Source of the DNA: Thermoplasmatota archaeon
Lineage (GTDB): Archaea; Thermoplasmatota; Thermoplasmata; Thermoplasmatales; Thermoplasmataceae
Length of the DNA stretch: 32,872 nt
NCBI GenBank assembly: GCA_023379845.1
Contig: JAMCPG010000010.1
Coordinates: forward strand, 1-32,872
Direction of reading: 5' to 3'
Shown in pieces: positions 8,807 through 17,171 of the stretch (positions within the stretch are counted from its first letter, which is position 1; each line of letters opens with the position of its first letter). Both the position numbers and the translations under genes were made by a program. The notes below the pieces were generated by a model. It ran no database searches and was not told the origin of the DNA. It saw only the letters and a program-made list of their open reading frames with translations.

Positions 8807-9607
8807 TCACTTGGATTTCTTCTTCCGTTTTATGTACCTGGCAGTTGCACCATATGGGAAAAATATTGCAACGAGTATTCCAAGAATGGAAAGCCCAAGA
8901 TAATCATACGAATATTTTGCGACCTCGTTGTATTCCGGCCATTGGTTATAGAGGCGCAACAGATTGAGCTTGATAAGACCGAACCATGGAATATCTCCGA
9001 AGGCAACACCAACGATCGCGGATGCATTTACAGGATAAGCAGTTATGTTTACGTTCTGATCTGCAGCGATATATGCGTGCTGCGATGATACATATAAAGC
9101 GGAGGTTGCGAGGTTGTGATCCCCAGCGGTGATGAAGCCGTCTTCTCCTTTGAAAGAGGATATCGAAACAGTTAGGTTACGCCCGTTGTAACTGGCATCC
9201 TCGATCCATACATACTGATCTGTCACACGAAGCCACGACTGGTTATGATATCCCTGCACGCACGGCGTGGATCCATTCCAGGAAAGATAGAACATCGCCC
9301 TGTGTATTATTACGAGGCCGTAGGTGCTGTGATACAGGATGACGTTTCCATATTCACCGTATGACTTATAACCGGTATTCCTGCCTACCACGTAAGTTAT
9401 AACGGGTCCGGGTACCTGATCCACCTTCTTAACAAAGACAATATCACCCACATTCAGGGTTCCAGCTTCCCATGAACTTGAATGCGTCATGCTCTCTGAA
9501 GCAACGACGCTTATGGGCGGCCACTCCTGGCTGTAAGCCATCAGGCTGCCTGCGAGTATCACTATTATCAGGAGCGCTATGATACCTGCAAGCCTGGCCT
9601 TACGCAT
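8807..9607 (-). CDS. Signal peptidase I, archaeal/SEC11 type
   Basis: The 266-residue membrane protease should cleave signal peptides of secreted proteins. An N-terminal helix (about 5-25) is followed by the catalytic serine box VVASESM (S39), the conserved GDIVFVK segment (54-60), an IIHRAMF box whose H102 is the general base in the archaeal/ER enzymes (replacing bacterial lysine), and a GDHN box with D163. A VGxxFGDIPWFG segment (about 199-210) and a C-terminal helix (about 236-252) with the basic tail RKKKSK complete it. It is somewhat longer than minimal archaeal enzymes, with an inserted loop around residues 105-150. It would serve the several signal-peptide-bearing surface proteins in this window. 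Confidence 0.88.
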   Translation of the reverse strand: MRKARLAGIIALLIIVILAGSLMAYSQEWPPISVVASESMTHSSSWEAGTLNVGDIVFVKKVDQVPGPVITYVVGRNTGYKSYGEYGNVILYHSTYGLVIIHRAMFYLSWNGSTPCVQGYHNQSWLRVTDQYVWIEDASYNGRNLTVSISSFKGEDGFITAGDHNLATSALYVSSQHAYIAADQNVNITAYPVNASAIVGVAFGDIPWFGLIKLNLLRLYNQWPEYNEVAKYSYDYLGLSILGILVAIFFPYGATARYIKRKKKSK

Positions 9608-9695
9608 GTTGATCTAAATTTATCCAATGTCCTTAAGCATTATGGAACAAAAGTTCATTGATATGTGAAAAATGATGCTTTCATATCATGGCAGA

Positions 9696-10424
9696 TCAAA
9701 GCAGGAAAAGGACATCCATTGGAACCTTCTCAGCTTTGTATGAATCAGGAAAATATCTTGACTTCACAATTGTGGATGAAAATACGCCAGACCAGTCTGG
9801 TCCCTTGACAGAATAAAGCGATGTATACTCACTGGGCTTCTTCGCTGTCGAGTAATAGTATGCACCCTGTTCGCCTGTCAGCTTGTCCCTGTAAATCAGG
9901 AAAATATTCCCTGTTGACTTGACCAAATCCTCATCATGTATATCCTTGATTGATGATCTTAACTTCTCAAGGACTGAACCTTCCTTGGACATGAGAAGCT
10001 CAAGGAAGAACTCGCTGTCAGTCTGTCCTTCCACAGCATCCACATGAAGGAGATCGGCTATCTTTCTCTTGTCAAAAGCGCCGTTATGGCTCAGGTATGC
10101 ATCCAGCTTTGAATCGCTCCTGTGGTGTGGATGGCAGTTGAGCGGTCCCAGCGGTTCACCCTCCGCGGCCTTTCTGGCATGCATGATCATAGCCCCGTTG
10201 CCCGGAAGTAAAGGAAGATCGCATTCAAAGACCGGCTTGTAAATACGATCATAATGAACACTATCCGCGCCCAGGACCGCGTAGCCCCACCCGTCGTCAT
10301 GGCTTATCTTTCTCTTGAAAACTTCATGATATATCCAGTCATCATAAGCTGCATCCTTCAGCGATTCGAATATCCGCGGCAGATCGGCCGAGTAATCGCC
10401 TGTCAACATGAACATTCTGCACAT
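9696..10424 (-). CDS. Class II glutamine amidotransferase (YafJ/GATase_4-like)
   Basis: The 242-residue protein starts MCRMF, with Cys2 becoming the N-terminal nucleophile after Met removal, as in all class II (Ntn) glutaminases. Other family marks are DDGWGYA, the HARKA segment with the glutamine-binding arginine, SHNGAFD (oxyanion Asn-Gly) and TDSEFF (substrate Asp). It has only the glutaminase domain with no synthase partner fused, as in the YafJ group whose acceptor is often unknown. An ammonia acceptor cannot be assigned from neighbours. ATG 10424 is fixed by the requirement for Cys at position 2. A TTTATT element lies about 20 bases upstream on the minus strand, consistent with a leaderless transcript. 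Confidence 0.85.
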   Translation of the reverse strand: MCRMFMLTGDYSADLPRIFESLKDAAYDDWIYHEVFKRKISHDDGWGYAVLGADSVHYDRIYKPVFECDLPLLPGNGAMIMHARKAAEGEPLGPLNCHPHHRSDSKLDAYLSHNGAFDKRKIADLLHVDAVEGQTDSEFFLELLMSKEGSVLEKLRSSIKDIHDEDLVKSTGNIFLIYRDKLTGEQGAYYYSTAKKPSEYTSLYSVKGPDWSGVFSSTIVKSRYFPDSYKAEKVPMDVLFLL

Positions 10425-10554
10425 ATGAGTCAGTCAATAAACGCAAGGAAGTGCATTATGTTTGAGTTTCTTTCACATTATCCTTTAACGCAGATCTCAA
10501 CTTAACGCCAGACTATATACAACCGATCTACACTCGCAAAAGGCTGAACAGCAG

Positions 10555-10563
10555 TTTTTAATA
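10555..10563 (+). promoter_or_regulatory. TATA-like box of the small hypothetical gene
   Basis: TTTTTAATA is centred 23 bases before ATG 10582, fitting leaderless transcription from that codon, although a second in-frame ATG lies 9 bases further on. Confidence 0.5.
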
Positions 10564-10581
10564 CTGGCTGTCTTTCAAGTT

Positions 10582-11073
10582 ATGATAACCATGGCAGAAA
10601 AATTAAAATTTCCCACGTTCGAATGCGTGATATCGAATACCGTTGAAGACTATGATTCTGAAGTGGAAAATTTCTTTCTCGTAAGGAATTACCTTTCAAC
10701 TGAACTGGCCGACCTCCGTGAAATCGATCCAGAATGGAAAGACAATTACGTCAATATCATTCGTTACCTTTCTGAACTCGGCGAATCCATCGTGATGGGA
10801 AAGAAGGTTCCTTCACACGAATTCCTGATCCAGCTTTCACTAGGAGAGGAAGTTGAAGATGATTCTACAGAACGCCTGCTTCGATCCAGGGGGAAGGCGA
10901 CAGCCGCTCTCATGAGGGCAGCAACAAGGACGAGAGAGGTCATGTACTGGTACGTCAAGAACTCAAAAGTCGAGCGATTTGCGAAGAGCTTCAACCCAGA
11001 AAGATTCCAGGGGCTACCATTTGTCAGGCTCGCCCTTACCTACAGGAGCATTGTAACATCGAACAAGAAGTAG
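10582..11073 (+). CDS. Conserved-looking hypothetical protein, helical, soluble
   Basis: The 163-residue product (MITMAEKL...) is rich in charged residues, largely helical by eye, and has no signal peptide, transmembrane segment, Cys cluster or nucleotide-binding motif. An acidic N-terminal half (EDYDSEVENFF, EEVEDDSTE) contrasts with a basic C-terminal half (RSRGKATAALMRAATRTR, VERFAKSFNPERF). I do not recognise the family. Codon use and a well-placed TATA box support a real gene. It stands alone, 140 bases before the methionine synthase gene on the same strand; the second ATG (10591) is an alternative start. Confidence 0.7.
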   Translation: MITMAEKLKFPTFECVISNTVEDYDSEVENFFLVRNYLSTELADLREIDPEWKDNYVNIIRYLSELGESIVMGKKVPSHEFLIQLSLGEEVEDDSTERLLRSRGKATAALMRAATRTREVMYWYVKNSKVERFAKSFNPERFQGLPFVRLALTYRSIVTSNKK

Positions 11074-11212
11074 GGCCTCATTGCAATAACTAAGATCTCA
11101 ACGATCTGAATGGATAGCTAATAGTTACCTTATCCTGTTTTGTATGAAAAATATTACTCCCGATACTAATAGATGCATGAAACATTATGTCCTATAGATC
11201 ATTGTTCTCTTC

Positions 11213-12364
11213 ATGTTTGAAACCACAATGACTGGTAGTTTCTACCGGACGCATGAAATAGAGGAGCTTTTGAAAAAGTCGCAGACCGGTGAGGTTGGTA
11301 ATGAAGGAAAGAGTGCGGTTGAAGCCGCAGAGAAGCTTGCCATATCAGATCAATTACACCCAAATGGCTCCCGGTCCGGATTGACGTGGGTCAGCAACGG
11401 GGAGCAGAGAAAGTCTGGCTACACAACCTATGTCCCAAACAGGTTTACCGGGTTCTCCAAGAAAGAGAAGGTATCACAGAATTTTTCACCCGAGTTTTTT
11501 GGCGAGTTGATGGAAGCCAATCCATTCCTTGCCCAGTCGCTGCAGGAAGCAAAAACGCTTGAATTACCCAAGATTGAGAGCAAGTTATCTTACACAGGTG
11601 AGGCAAATGCGAAGAAAGAGGCAGAGGAAGCCGTCAAACTGGCACGCCAGCTTGGGGCAAAGCGCATATTTATCCCTGCACCATCGCCTGGTGTCCTGAC
11701 AGTCTTCTATCAGCATGGCAAGGCGTACAGGGATCATGAAGAATTCTTATTCGACCTTGCAAAAGAGATGGCAAAGGAGTACAGGGCAATCCTTTCCGTT
11801 GATGGCGTTGACCTTCAGGTGGATGCACCTGACCTGGCCATGGCCAAGAGCCTCGGCGTGGACTGGGCCAAGGACTTTTACAATGTTCTTCCTTCGCATG
11901 TCAGGGCTATAAACGAATCCATCGCCGGGCTGTCATCCAGCAGGATTCGTGTTCATTATTGCTATGGAAATTATCCTGCTGCGCACATGACCGATCCTGA
12001 TTACGGAAAGGTCTTGCCTGAAATACTCAAGCTGAAGGTCGGAACAATCGTTGGAGAGATGGCAAATCCAAGACACGCCGGAGACCCCCTGATCATAGCA
12101 AAGTACGTGAGGGATCATGGCTGGCCAAAGAACATGAAATTTGCTGCCGGTGTTATTGATGTCAAGTCGCCATTTGTTGAAACTCCCGAAACTGTGAGCA
12201 TAAAGCTGCACAATCTTGCAGACATCGACGAGATAGGTCCAGAGAATGTGCTTGGCGGAACCGATTGCGGTTTTGAGACATTTTCGGGCCTTGGAAGCGT
12301 TCCCAAAAGCATTGCCTTGAAAAAGCTTGAATCACTTGCAAAAGGGGCATCCCTGGGCGAATGA
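11213..12364 (+). CDS. Cobalamin-independent methionine synthase, core (C-terminal-domain) type
   Basis: The 383-residue product corresponds to the catalytic C-terminal barrel of MetE, which transfers a methyl group to homocysteine thiolate bound to zinc. The zinc ligands are visible: H248 and C250 (VHYCYGN), E282 (VGEMANPRH) and C352 (GGTDCGF). DGVDLQVDAPDLA (197-209) is the family's homocysteine-site segment. Bacterial MetE is about 750 residues with a duplicated barrel; archaeal core enzymes have one barrel and often use a non-folate or corrinoid-linked methyl donor. A methylenetetrahydrofolate reductase-like gene lies 0.8 kb away in the opposite orientation, hinting at a folate-like donor. 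A TATA-like ATTATG about 26 bases before ATG 11213 suggests a leaderless mRNA. Confidence 0.85.
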   Translation: MFETTMTGSFYRTHEIEELLKKSQTGEVGNEGKSAVEAAEKLAISDQLHPNGSRSGLTWVSNGEQRKSGYTTYVPNRFTGFSKKEKVSQNFSPEFFGELMEANPFLAQSLQEAKTLELPKIESKLSYTGEANAKKEAEEAVKLARQLGAKRIFIPAPSPGVLTVFYQHGKAYRDHEEFLFDLAKEMAKEYRAILSVDGVDLQVDAPDLAMAKSLGVDWAKDFYNVLPSHVRAINESIAGLSSSRIRVHYCYGNYPAAHMTDPDYGKVLPEILKLKVGTIVGEMANPRHAGDPLIIAKYVRDHGWPKNMKFAAGVIDVKSPFVETPETVSIKLHNLADIDEIGPENVLGGTDCGFETFSGLGSVPKSIALKKLESLAKGASLGE

Positions 12365-12390
12365 GGCATCCTCTTTCGCATCTATCACTT

Positions 12391-13065
12391 TCACAACCTT
12401 AATCTTAACTTGACAGGTTTTGCAAGATTTAGTTCAAGCATCCTTCCATATCCCCATGCTACAACAGGAGACATCATTGCCAGCGACATAAGAACTTTCG
12501 CTGAAGCATTCAGGATGTATGCCGGCGTCAGGGCGAAAGTCGCACTCACCTGCGGGTACCCGATATCGTACCATATAATGAACACTGTAAGCGTTGAAAT
12601 CCACAGTCCGATCACTAAGTATGATCTCTTCCAGTACATTATGCCCACGAAGTAAAGAAGAATAAGTGAAAGAAATGCCATAATGTAACTTGAGACAGGA
12701 AGGGGGAAGCCAAACCACGAGGTAATTGGCCAAGACCTGAGAAGAAAAAGCAGGTCCCAGACAAACTCGAATAGCACAAGGGATGCAAGTGCCGTAAAGG
12801 TCCCAATTAAGAAGCATCTCCACCATCTGACCTGCGCAAGAAATAGAACTGTGCATATTACAGAAAATATCGTACCTGACATGATCAGGCTGTAAGGCGT
12901 GATCAAGGTGCTGCTTGTTCCAAGGACAAATCCAAGGTAGCCATAAAGGAATGAAAGAACTGATAAATGCAGATCCACAAAATATGCCACAATCCCGAAA
13001 AGCAGTGCAAGAAATTCAGGCTGTCCAACCATATCTCTTACCCTTAACTGCCTCCTTTCTGGCAT
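12391..13065 (-). CDS. Polytopic membrane protein of unknown function
   Basis: The 224-residue protein has about six or seven hydrophobic helices, starting near residue 16 (FLALLFGIVAYFV) and ending near 205, with short basic ends (MPERRQLRVR and KPVKLRLRL). Tryptophans and aromatic residues cluster in loops. No transporter, protease or transferase motif is recognisable. It lies between the methionine synthase and the methylenetetrahydrofolate reductase-like gene, same strand as the latter and 78 bases after it in transcription order, but has its own promoter-like element, so a functional link is only a possibility. ATG 13065 has no Shine-Dalgarno motif. Confidence 0.75.
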   Translation of the reverse strand: MPERRQLRVRDMVGQPEFLALLFGIVAYFVDLHLSVLSFLYGYLGFVLGTSSTLITPYSLIMSGTIFSVICTVLFLAQVRWWRCFLIGTFTALASLVLFEFVWDLLFLLRSWPITSWFGFPLPVSSYIMAFLSLILLYFVGIMYWKRSYLVIGLWISTLTVFIIWYDIGYPQVSATFALTPAYILNASAKVLMSLAMMSPVVAWGYGRMLELNLAKPVKLRLRL

Positions 13066-13085
13066 ACGAGATAATAATGAGAATC

Positions 13086-13099
13086 TATTATAATATTAA
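13086..13099 (-). promoter_or_regulatory. TATA box of the polytopic membrane protein gene
   Basis: On the minus strand the run TTAATATTATAATA is centred about 25 bases before ATG 13065, the canonical archaeal spacing for a leaderless transcript. Confidence 0.5.
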
Positions 13100-13142
13100 T
13101 GCGTGAAGTGGCACCCGCAAACATTCAGGATACAAGTCAGAT

Positions 13143-14153
13143 TCAAGCAGCTTCGGTTTGTTGCCTGTAATACTTTGACAGGGCAGCACTATCCATGTCA
13201 ATTACATGCGCAAAGGTATCTAGCATGTTAACCGACAGTGGCAGGTTGGACTTTGTGAGCTGTTCTATATTAACGCCAATAGGAACGGAAACACTTCCCT
13301 TCTCCAAAGATGCAACCACTTCATAATAGACTGAAAGAGCATTCACAAGCGATCTTTGTGAAGCAGCATCAATTGATCCACTTTCAAGTATTTTCTCCTT
13401 TATCGGATCGGGAAGATCAACGCCCAGAAAGTCAAGGAGATTGAGGTCTGCCGTACTCTTCAGTGGAGCGAAGCTCAATAGAATAGTTGCAGGCTTGACT
13501 CCTGCCTTCTCGCAGAGGGAACCATACTCTGAAAGGACATGAATGATCTGCCTGTGATCAAAAAGCATCTGCGTTGTGAAGAACTGAGCACCGGATATTG
13601 TCTTGAAAAGCAATTTCGTCGCCTCGTCCCTTCTTTCCGGAAGGCATATATTACCTATAGTAACAGGTCTTTCCGCATGAGACCTCATGTAATTCTGCAC
13701 GGTTATGTTTGCCTCTGGAACCGAAGGGCCTGGATACCTGTGGTGCCTGGTGTTTCCCCCCACTATGATGACATTTTCTATTCCATTCCCGGTTGTTTCA
13801 TCCAACCAGCTGATGAACTCGTCATACCCAGAAAGATGAACTACGACTTTGTTGACAATGGCATCGGTGCCTAGAGCACTGGCAATCGACTTCGCCAGCA
13901 TTCTCGTATACACGCTGTTATACCGGGGCTTCCCTTCATGATTCTCTTCGACAAGTTCGGGAACGTTGATGGCGTTAAGGCGCGTTATGGAATGAAGTGA
14001 ACTCACCATGTCACTCTTCCGCAACGATACGTTCTTCAATATCTTGTCATCGTGTTTTGTATCGCCTGTCAGGTTATCCCTGAGCGGAACTACTGTAAAA
14101 ATCAAGGGTCTTTTATGCAGAGAGTCGGCGAAGCATGCTTTGTTCTTACTCAT
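13143..14153 (-). CDS. Methylenetetrahydrofolate reductase-like protein (MetF superfamily)
   Basis: The product (336 residues from ATG 14153; 342 from TTG 14171) resembles the MTHFR barrel. It has an early substrate-type segment INVPELVEENHEG, a strand-turn ENVIIVGGNTR followed by YPGPSVPEANI, the GNICLPERRDE segment, and the highly MTHFR-like GAQFFTTQMLFD helix, then PATILLSFAPL. These would bind methylene-H4folate (or an archaeal pterin) and reduce it to the methyl form for methionine synthesis. The classic flavin-contact motifs of E. coli MetF are not clear, so it may be a divergent, possibly flavin-independent member. The start is ambiguous: a TATA-like TTTAATTA at about 14192-14199 would initiate near TTG 14171, while the first ATG is 14153. 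Methionine synthase nearby supports the assignment. Confidence 0.7.
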   Translation of the reverse strand: MSKNKACFADSLHKRPLIFTVVPLRDNLTGDTKHDDKILKNVSLRKSDMVSSLHSITRLNAINVPELVEENHEGKPRYNSVYTRMLAKSIASALGTDAIVNKVVVHLSGYDEFISWLDETTGNGIENVIIVGGNTRHHRYPGPSVPEANITVQNYMRSHAERPVTIGNICLPERRDEATKLLFKTISGAQFFTTQMLFDHRQIIHVLSEYGSLCEKAGVKPATILLSFAPLKSTADLNLLDFLGVDLPDPIKEKILESGSIDAASQRSLVNALSVYYEVVASLEKGSVSVPIGVNIEQLTKSNLPLSVNMLDTFAHVIDMDSAALSKYYRQQTEAA

Positions 14154-14379
14154 CGCATACGGTGCATCCAAGCATTTATGAATATCTTTTGTTAATTAAA
14201 TAGTACCAACAGTAATTGCGCTTCGACATCATGCCACTCTTTACCGTTAGCAGATGATGAAATGCGGGAAAAGATTATAAAATAGAATCATGTTAGCCGG
14301 TAATGGTGCTATCTACATGCTGAGATCAAATCCTTTCCGTTGTCTGGATGCAGCATTCATGTCGATTCCTGCATTCGCG

Positions 14380-14387
14380 TATAAAAA
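14380..14387 (+). promoter_or_regulatory. TATA box of the GT-C glycosyltransferase gene
   Basis: TATAAAAA is centred about 25 bases before GTG 14409, which suggests a leaderless transcript starting at or near that GTG. A second AT-rich box (TTATAAAAT, about 14275-14283) lies further upstream and could drive a longer transcript containing a 34-codon frame (14317-14421). Confidence 0.5.
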
Positions 14388-14408
14388 TTCATCTACCTTG
14401 AAAAAGCA

Positions 14409-16178
14409 GTGCGCAAGATGAAGATATCTTGCAGGCAGAGGGCTGTCATCAGTTATTGCATGCTAGCATTATCGCTGGTTCTGGTCGGAGGCGCCACCAT
14501 ACTTTCGGTAAATAGCAACGGCCAGAACACATTCTCTTCACATAACAGCAGTGGGACAGTTGTATGTGCCCAACCCGCCAATGTTACCACGCCAGAAAAC
14601 ATGAGCAGCCATGTTGTCGTCCAGGTTTCCATCCAAACAACATCAAACATCACGCATGTCATGATTTACAGATATTACCAGGGGGAGGAGGCACTCCTTG
14701 TAAATGCAAATTTTTCCCCACGCGAATATTTTGCTGCTTTCATCTCCCTGTCTTCCGGGCCAGAAGCAAACAATATCTCGATACAGGTACAAAACCAGAC
14801 TGCAATCATTGTCCACCTGAGCCTAGAGCCATCAGATCTGGGCCTCATTGCTGAACTCTTTCTATTAGGTGGGATTGGGACTTTTGTCGTCTTCTTCTTA
14901 ACAGTTGAGATAAGATCGAAGAGATATCTTTACCTGGTTCCAGTCTACATCGCATTGAGCATAATATATGGACAGAGATATGACGATTATTTCATGATAT
15001 CGTTGGGAATGAGGTTATTCGACAAAGTTAATCCATATCTACCCGCTGGTTTTACACCGCCGGGTCTTCAGTGGGAATATCCGCCGCTATATGCAATTTG
15101 GAGCTACTTTGTAGTTGTGTTTACGCATTATGTGCTTGAGTTCAGGATACCCTCAAATACGCAGCTCAACTATATCGAAGTCTCATATAACAATGTATAT
15201 TCAGCATGGAGAGCTCTTGCGGGATCTAACCTTATCATTCTATATGGCCTGGCCAAGCTTCCGTTTGTGCTCTCATTTTTCTGGATAAATTCAATCATTG
15301 TCAGAATGAGCGGGAAGCAGCAGTGGAAACTCTGGCTTATAAACCCATTTGCCGTCGTGGTAGGCATAATGTGGGGGCAGCTTGACGTTCTGGGTCTTGC
15401 GTTTTTGCTTCAGGCGCTTGCATACCATAAGCAGGGAAAGGACTTCAACGCCGTGCTGTTTGCATCAATAGGGGCGGCAATAAAGATATTTCCCGTATTT
15501 GTAATGCCACTCCTCATCGCAAGAAGCAGGAACAAGATCCTATCTGTTAGTGCGATTATTCCCGTAATGTTACTTTCACTGCTCATGTATGCGGCATCCG
15601 GAAACGTCTTGATGGACCTCAATACGCTATTCATGGGAAGGGCGGTTCCAACTTACCTGGGCGTCTTCATTTCTGAAGGGCTAACATGGCAGGTTATCGT
15701 TTCTGATTTGCTTGTTAGAAGCTTTCCATCCCTTTTCCTTTATGTTTTTGCGCCAGCATACATTATTTACACCGCATACGCAATCAGGAAAGGCGTCAGC
15801 ATGGAAAGTTATTTTATCATATGTATGCTGATGTTCTTTGTTACATATAACTTCATGAATCCCCAGTATCTTATCTGGATTCTTCCGTTTTTCATATTGC
15901 TTGGAGAAGTCCAGTATGCAGCATTGATCTCCATTCTGGGATCGCTTTACCTCTTCCTGGATTACAGTTATGCTTACTTCCTTAACCCGGATATTGCGTG
16001 GAACTATAATGCTAGTTTTCTTGGACAACTTGAGGAGGTAAGGCATGCTATCGACGGGAACTCCATTGTCATGGGCGCCTTCGGCGTCTTGTCATCAGTT
16101 ATATTTGCCTGTCTGCTTTATAGAATGCTGACCAACAAGAACCCAAAGTATTCCGTCTCAGCTTCTTTAATTGGCTGA
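14409..16178 (+). CDS. Polytopic GT-C glycosyltransferase (GT87/PIG-M-like), probably dolichyl-phosphate-sugar dependent
   Basis: The 589-residue product has an N-terminal helix (about 12-33), an unusual 110-residue external segment rich in Asn/Ser/Thr (about 34-143), then roughly ten membrane helices. Features typical of lipid-linked-sugar mannosyltransferases are an acidic YDDYF in the first large loop (191-195), NPYLP...WEYPP (208-226), INPF (311-314) and WGQLDVLGL (322-330), and a helix ending in KIFPVFVMPLL. Such enzymes add sugars from polyprenyl-phosphate donors to glycans or lipids on the outer face. GTG 14409 fits the TATA spacing; ATG 14418 is the alternative. It may work with the glycan genes at 21.7-28.8 kb, but it is not in one operon with them. 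Confidence 0.75.
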   Translation: MRKMKISCRQRAVISYCMLALSLVLVGGATILSVNSNGQNTFSSHNSSGTVVCAQPANVTTPENMSSHVVVQVSIQTTSNITHVMIYRYYQGEEALLVNANFSPREYFAAFISLSSGPEANNISIQVQNQTAIIVHLSLEPSDLGLIAELFLLGGIGTFVVFFLTVEIRSKRYLYLVPVYIALSIIYGQRYDDYFMISLGMRLFDKVNPYLPAGFTPPGLQWEYPPLYAIWSYFVVVFTHYVLEFRIPSNTQLNYIEVSYNNVYSAWRALAGSNLIILYGLAKLPFVLSFFWINSIIVRMSGKQQWKLWLINPFAVVVGIMWGQLDVLGLAFLLQALAYHKQGKDFNAVLFASIGAAIKIFPVFVMPLLIARSRNKILSVSAIIPVMLLSLLMYAASGNVLMDLNTLFMGRAVPTYLGVFISEGLTWQVIVSDLLVRSFPSLFLYVFAPAYIIYTAYAIRKGVSMESYFIICMLMFFVTYNFMNPQYLIWILPFFILLGEVQYAALISILGSLYLFLDYSYAYFLNPDIAWNYNASFLGQLEEVRHAIDGNSIVMGAFGVLSSVIFACLLYRMLTNKNPKYSVSASLIG

Positions 16179-16226
16179 AAAAGTCCATATTATCGCTCAC
16201 CAGTACAGATCCGAGTATTCAAGATA

Positions 16227-16895
16227 TCATGCTTCTTCTATATCAGTGAAAACGAAACCGTCTCTTTCCACTGTCAGGCCAGTTCTCGTCGGAATCTCTC
16301 TATGGCTAAATGCAGGGGAACCGAAGACAAAAGTGTGAAATTCACCATTTTCACCGCATGGATCAACGCTCTCAGGAAATTCCATCAGGAGATCATTGTC
16401 GTATATCCTGCCTGCAAATTTCCTGTCAAGTTTTCGTGGATCCAGGCATACAATCCTTGCCTTTACCCCGGATTTTATGATCTCCTTTGCAAGTTCTGCT
16501 GGTCTCTTCCCCCAGAGAGGAAAAATTGGCGTGATGCCAGTGGGTGCAAGCTTCTCCTCCCTGTATTTCCTAATGTCCTCCAGAAATATGTCTCCAAAGA
16601 CAATATGCTTAATATCCATGGATTTTACATTTTCCATCGTTCTTCCCATTATCTCTTCATACTGCTGATTGGAGCAGGGAGATGGAATTTCAACCTTAAT
16701 TAGCGGAAGATGAAGCTCATTTGCCTGTCGTTCGAGAAGTTTTTCCCTCACGCCATGCATTGAGACCCTGTCAAATGCCCTGGTTACTGTTGTAAGCAAA
16801 CCGGCAATCTGGAATTCATCCTGTCTGAGGACCTCCATCAAGGAGTAGCAGGAATCCTTTCCAGAGCTCCAGGAAATTATCACTTTCGGTTTCAT
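16227..16895 (-). CDS. Dph6-family PP-loop ATPase (diphthine-ammonia ligase-like)
   Basis: The 222-residue cytosolic protein starts with the PP-loop SWSSGKDSCYS (S10, G12, D14, S15), which binds ATP pyrophosphate in the adenine-nucleotide alpha-hydrolase fold. Downstream it has GDIFLEDIRKYRE, PIFPLWGK and the signature GENGEFHTFVF (about 182-192) of the DUF71/Dph6 group. Dph6 amidates diphthine on elongation factor 2, the last step of diphthamide synthesis, which archaea share with eukaryotes; a paralogous subgroup has other roles, so the exact reaction is not certain. ATG 16895 has AAAGG at 4-base spacing. A set of mutually exclusive inverted repeats lies 34-73 bases upstream. Confidence 0.8.
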   Translation of the reverse strand: MKPKVIISWSSGKDSCYSLMEVLRQDEFQIAGLLTTVTRAFDRVSMHGVREKLLERQANELHLPLIKVEIPSPCSNQQYEEIMGRTMENVKSMDIKHIVFGDIFLEDIRKYREEKLAPTGITPIFPLWGKRPAELAKEIIKSGVKARIVCLDPRKLDRKFAGRIYDNDLLMEFPESVDPCGENGEFHTFVFGSPAFSHREIPTRTGLTVERDGFVFTDIEEA

Positions 16896-16928
16896 TGCCT
16901 TTCAGCCTGCAAGTCTGTGGTTCATTCC

Positions 16929-16968
16929 AACGATAGAGATAACATTAACTATCGTTTGAGAGATAGTT
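16929..16968 (-). repeat. Overlapping inverted repeats upstream of the Dph6-family gene
   Basis: Three arms are visible: AACGATAG (16929-16936), CTATCGTT (16949-16956, perfect partner of the first) and GATAGTT (16962-16968, perfect partner of AACTATC at 16947-16953). The middle arm can pair with either neighbour but not both. This could be an operator for a dimeric regulator or a pair of alternative RNA hairpins in the leader, 34-73 bases before ATG 16895. Confidence 0.5.
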
Positions 16969-17130
16969 TCAGGCGCTCTAAGGACGTTAACTGATTTTCA
17001 TGGCTATCTACAAATCAAGTCATAAGAATAATTTCACCAACTCTTTTCAGCTTGATATCACATGATACCATGAGAGTAAATGATTCGAAACATGATCATT
17101 CGCCTAAAAAATATAGCATTATGGAAGAAC

Positions 17131-17165
17131 AAGATAAAAGAAAAAGAAATTGAAAATAAAAAATG
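17131..17165 (-). terminator. T-rich archaeal terminator after the substrate-binding-protein remnant
   Basis: On the minus strand, directly after the TAA at 17172-17174, are several T tracts (TTTTTTATTTTC, TTTCTTTTTCTTTTA) with no hairpin, as expected for intrinsic archaeal termination. Confidence 0.5.
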
Positions 17166-17171
17166 GAAGGA

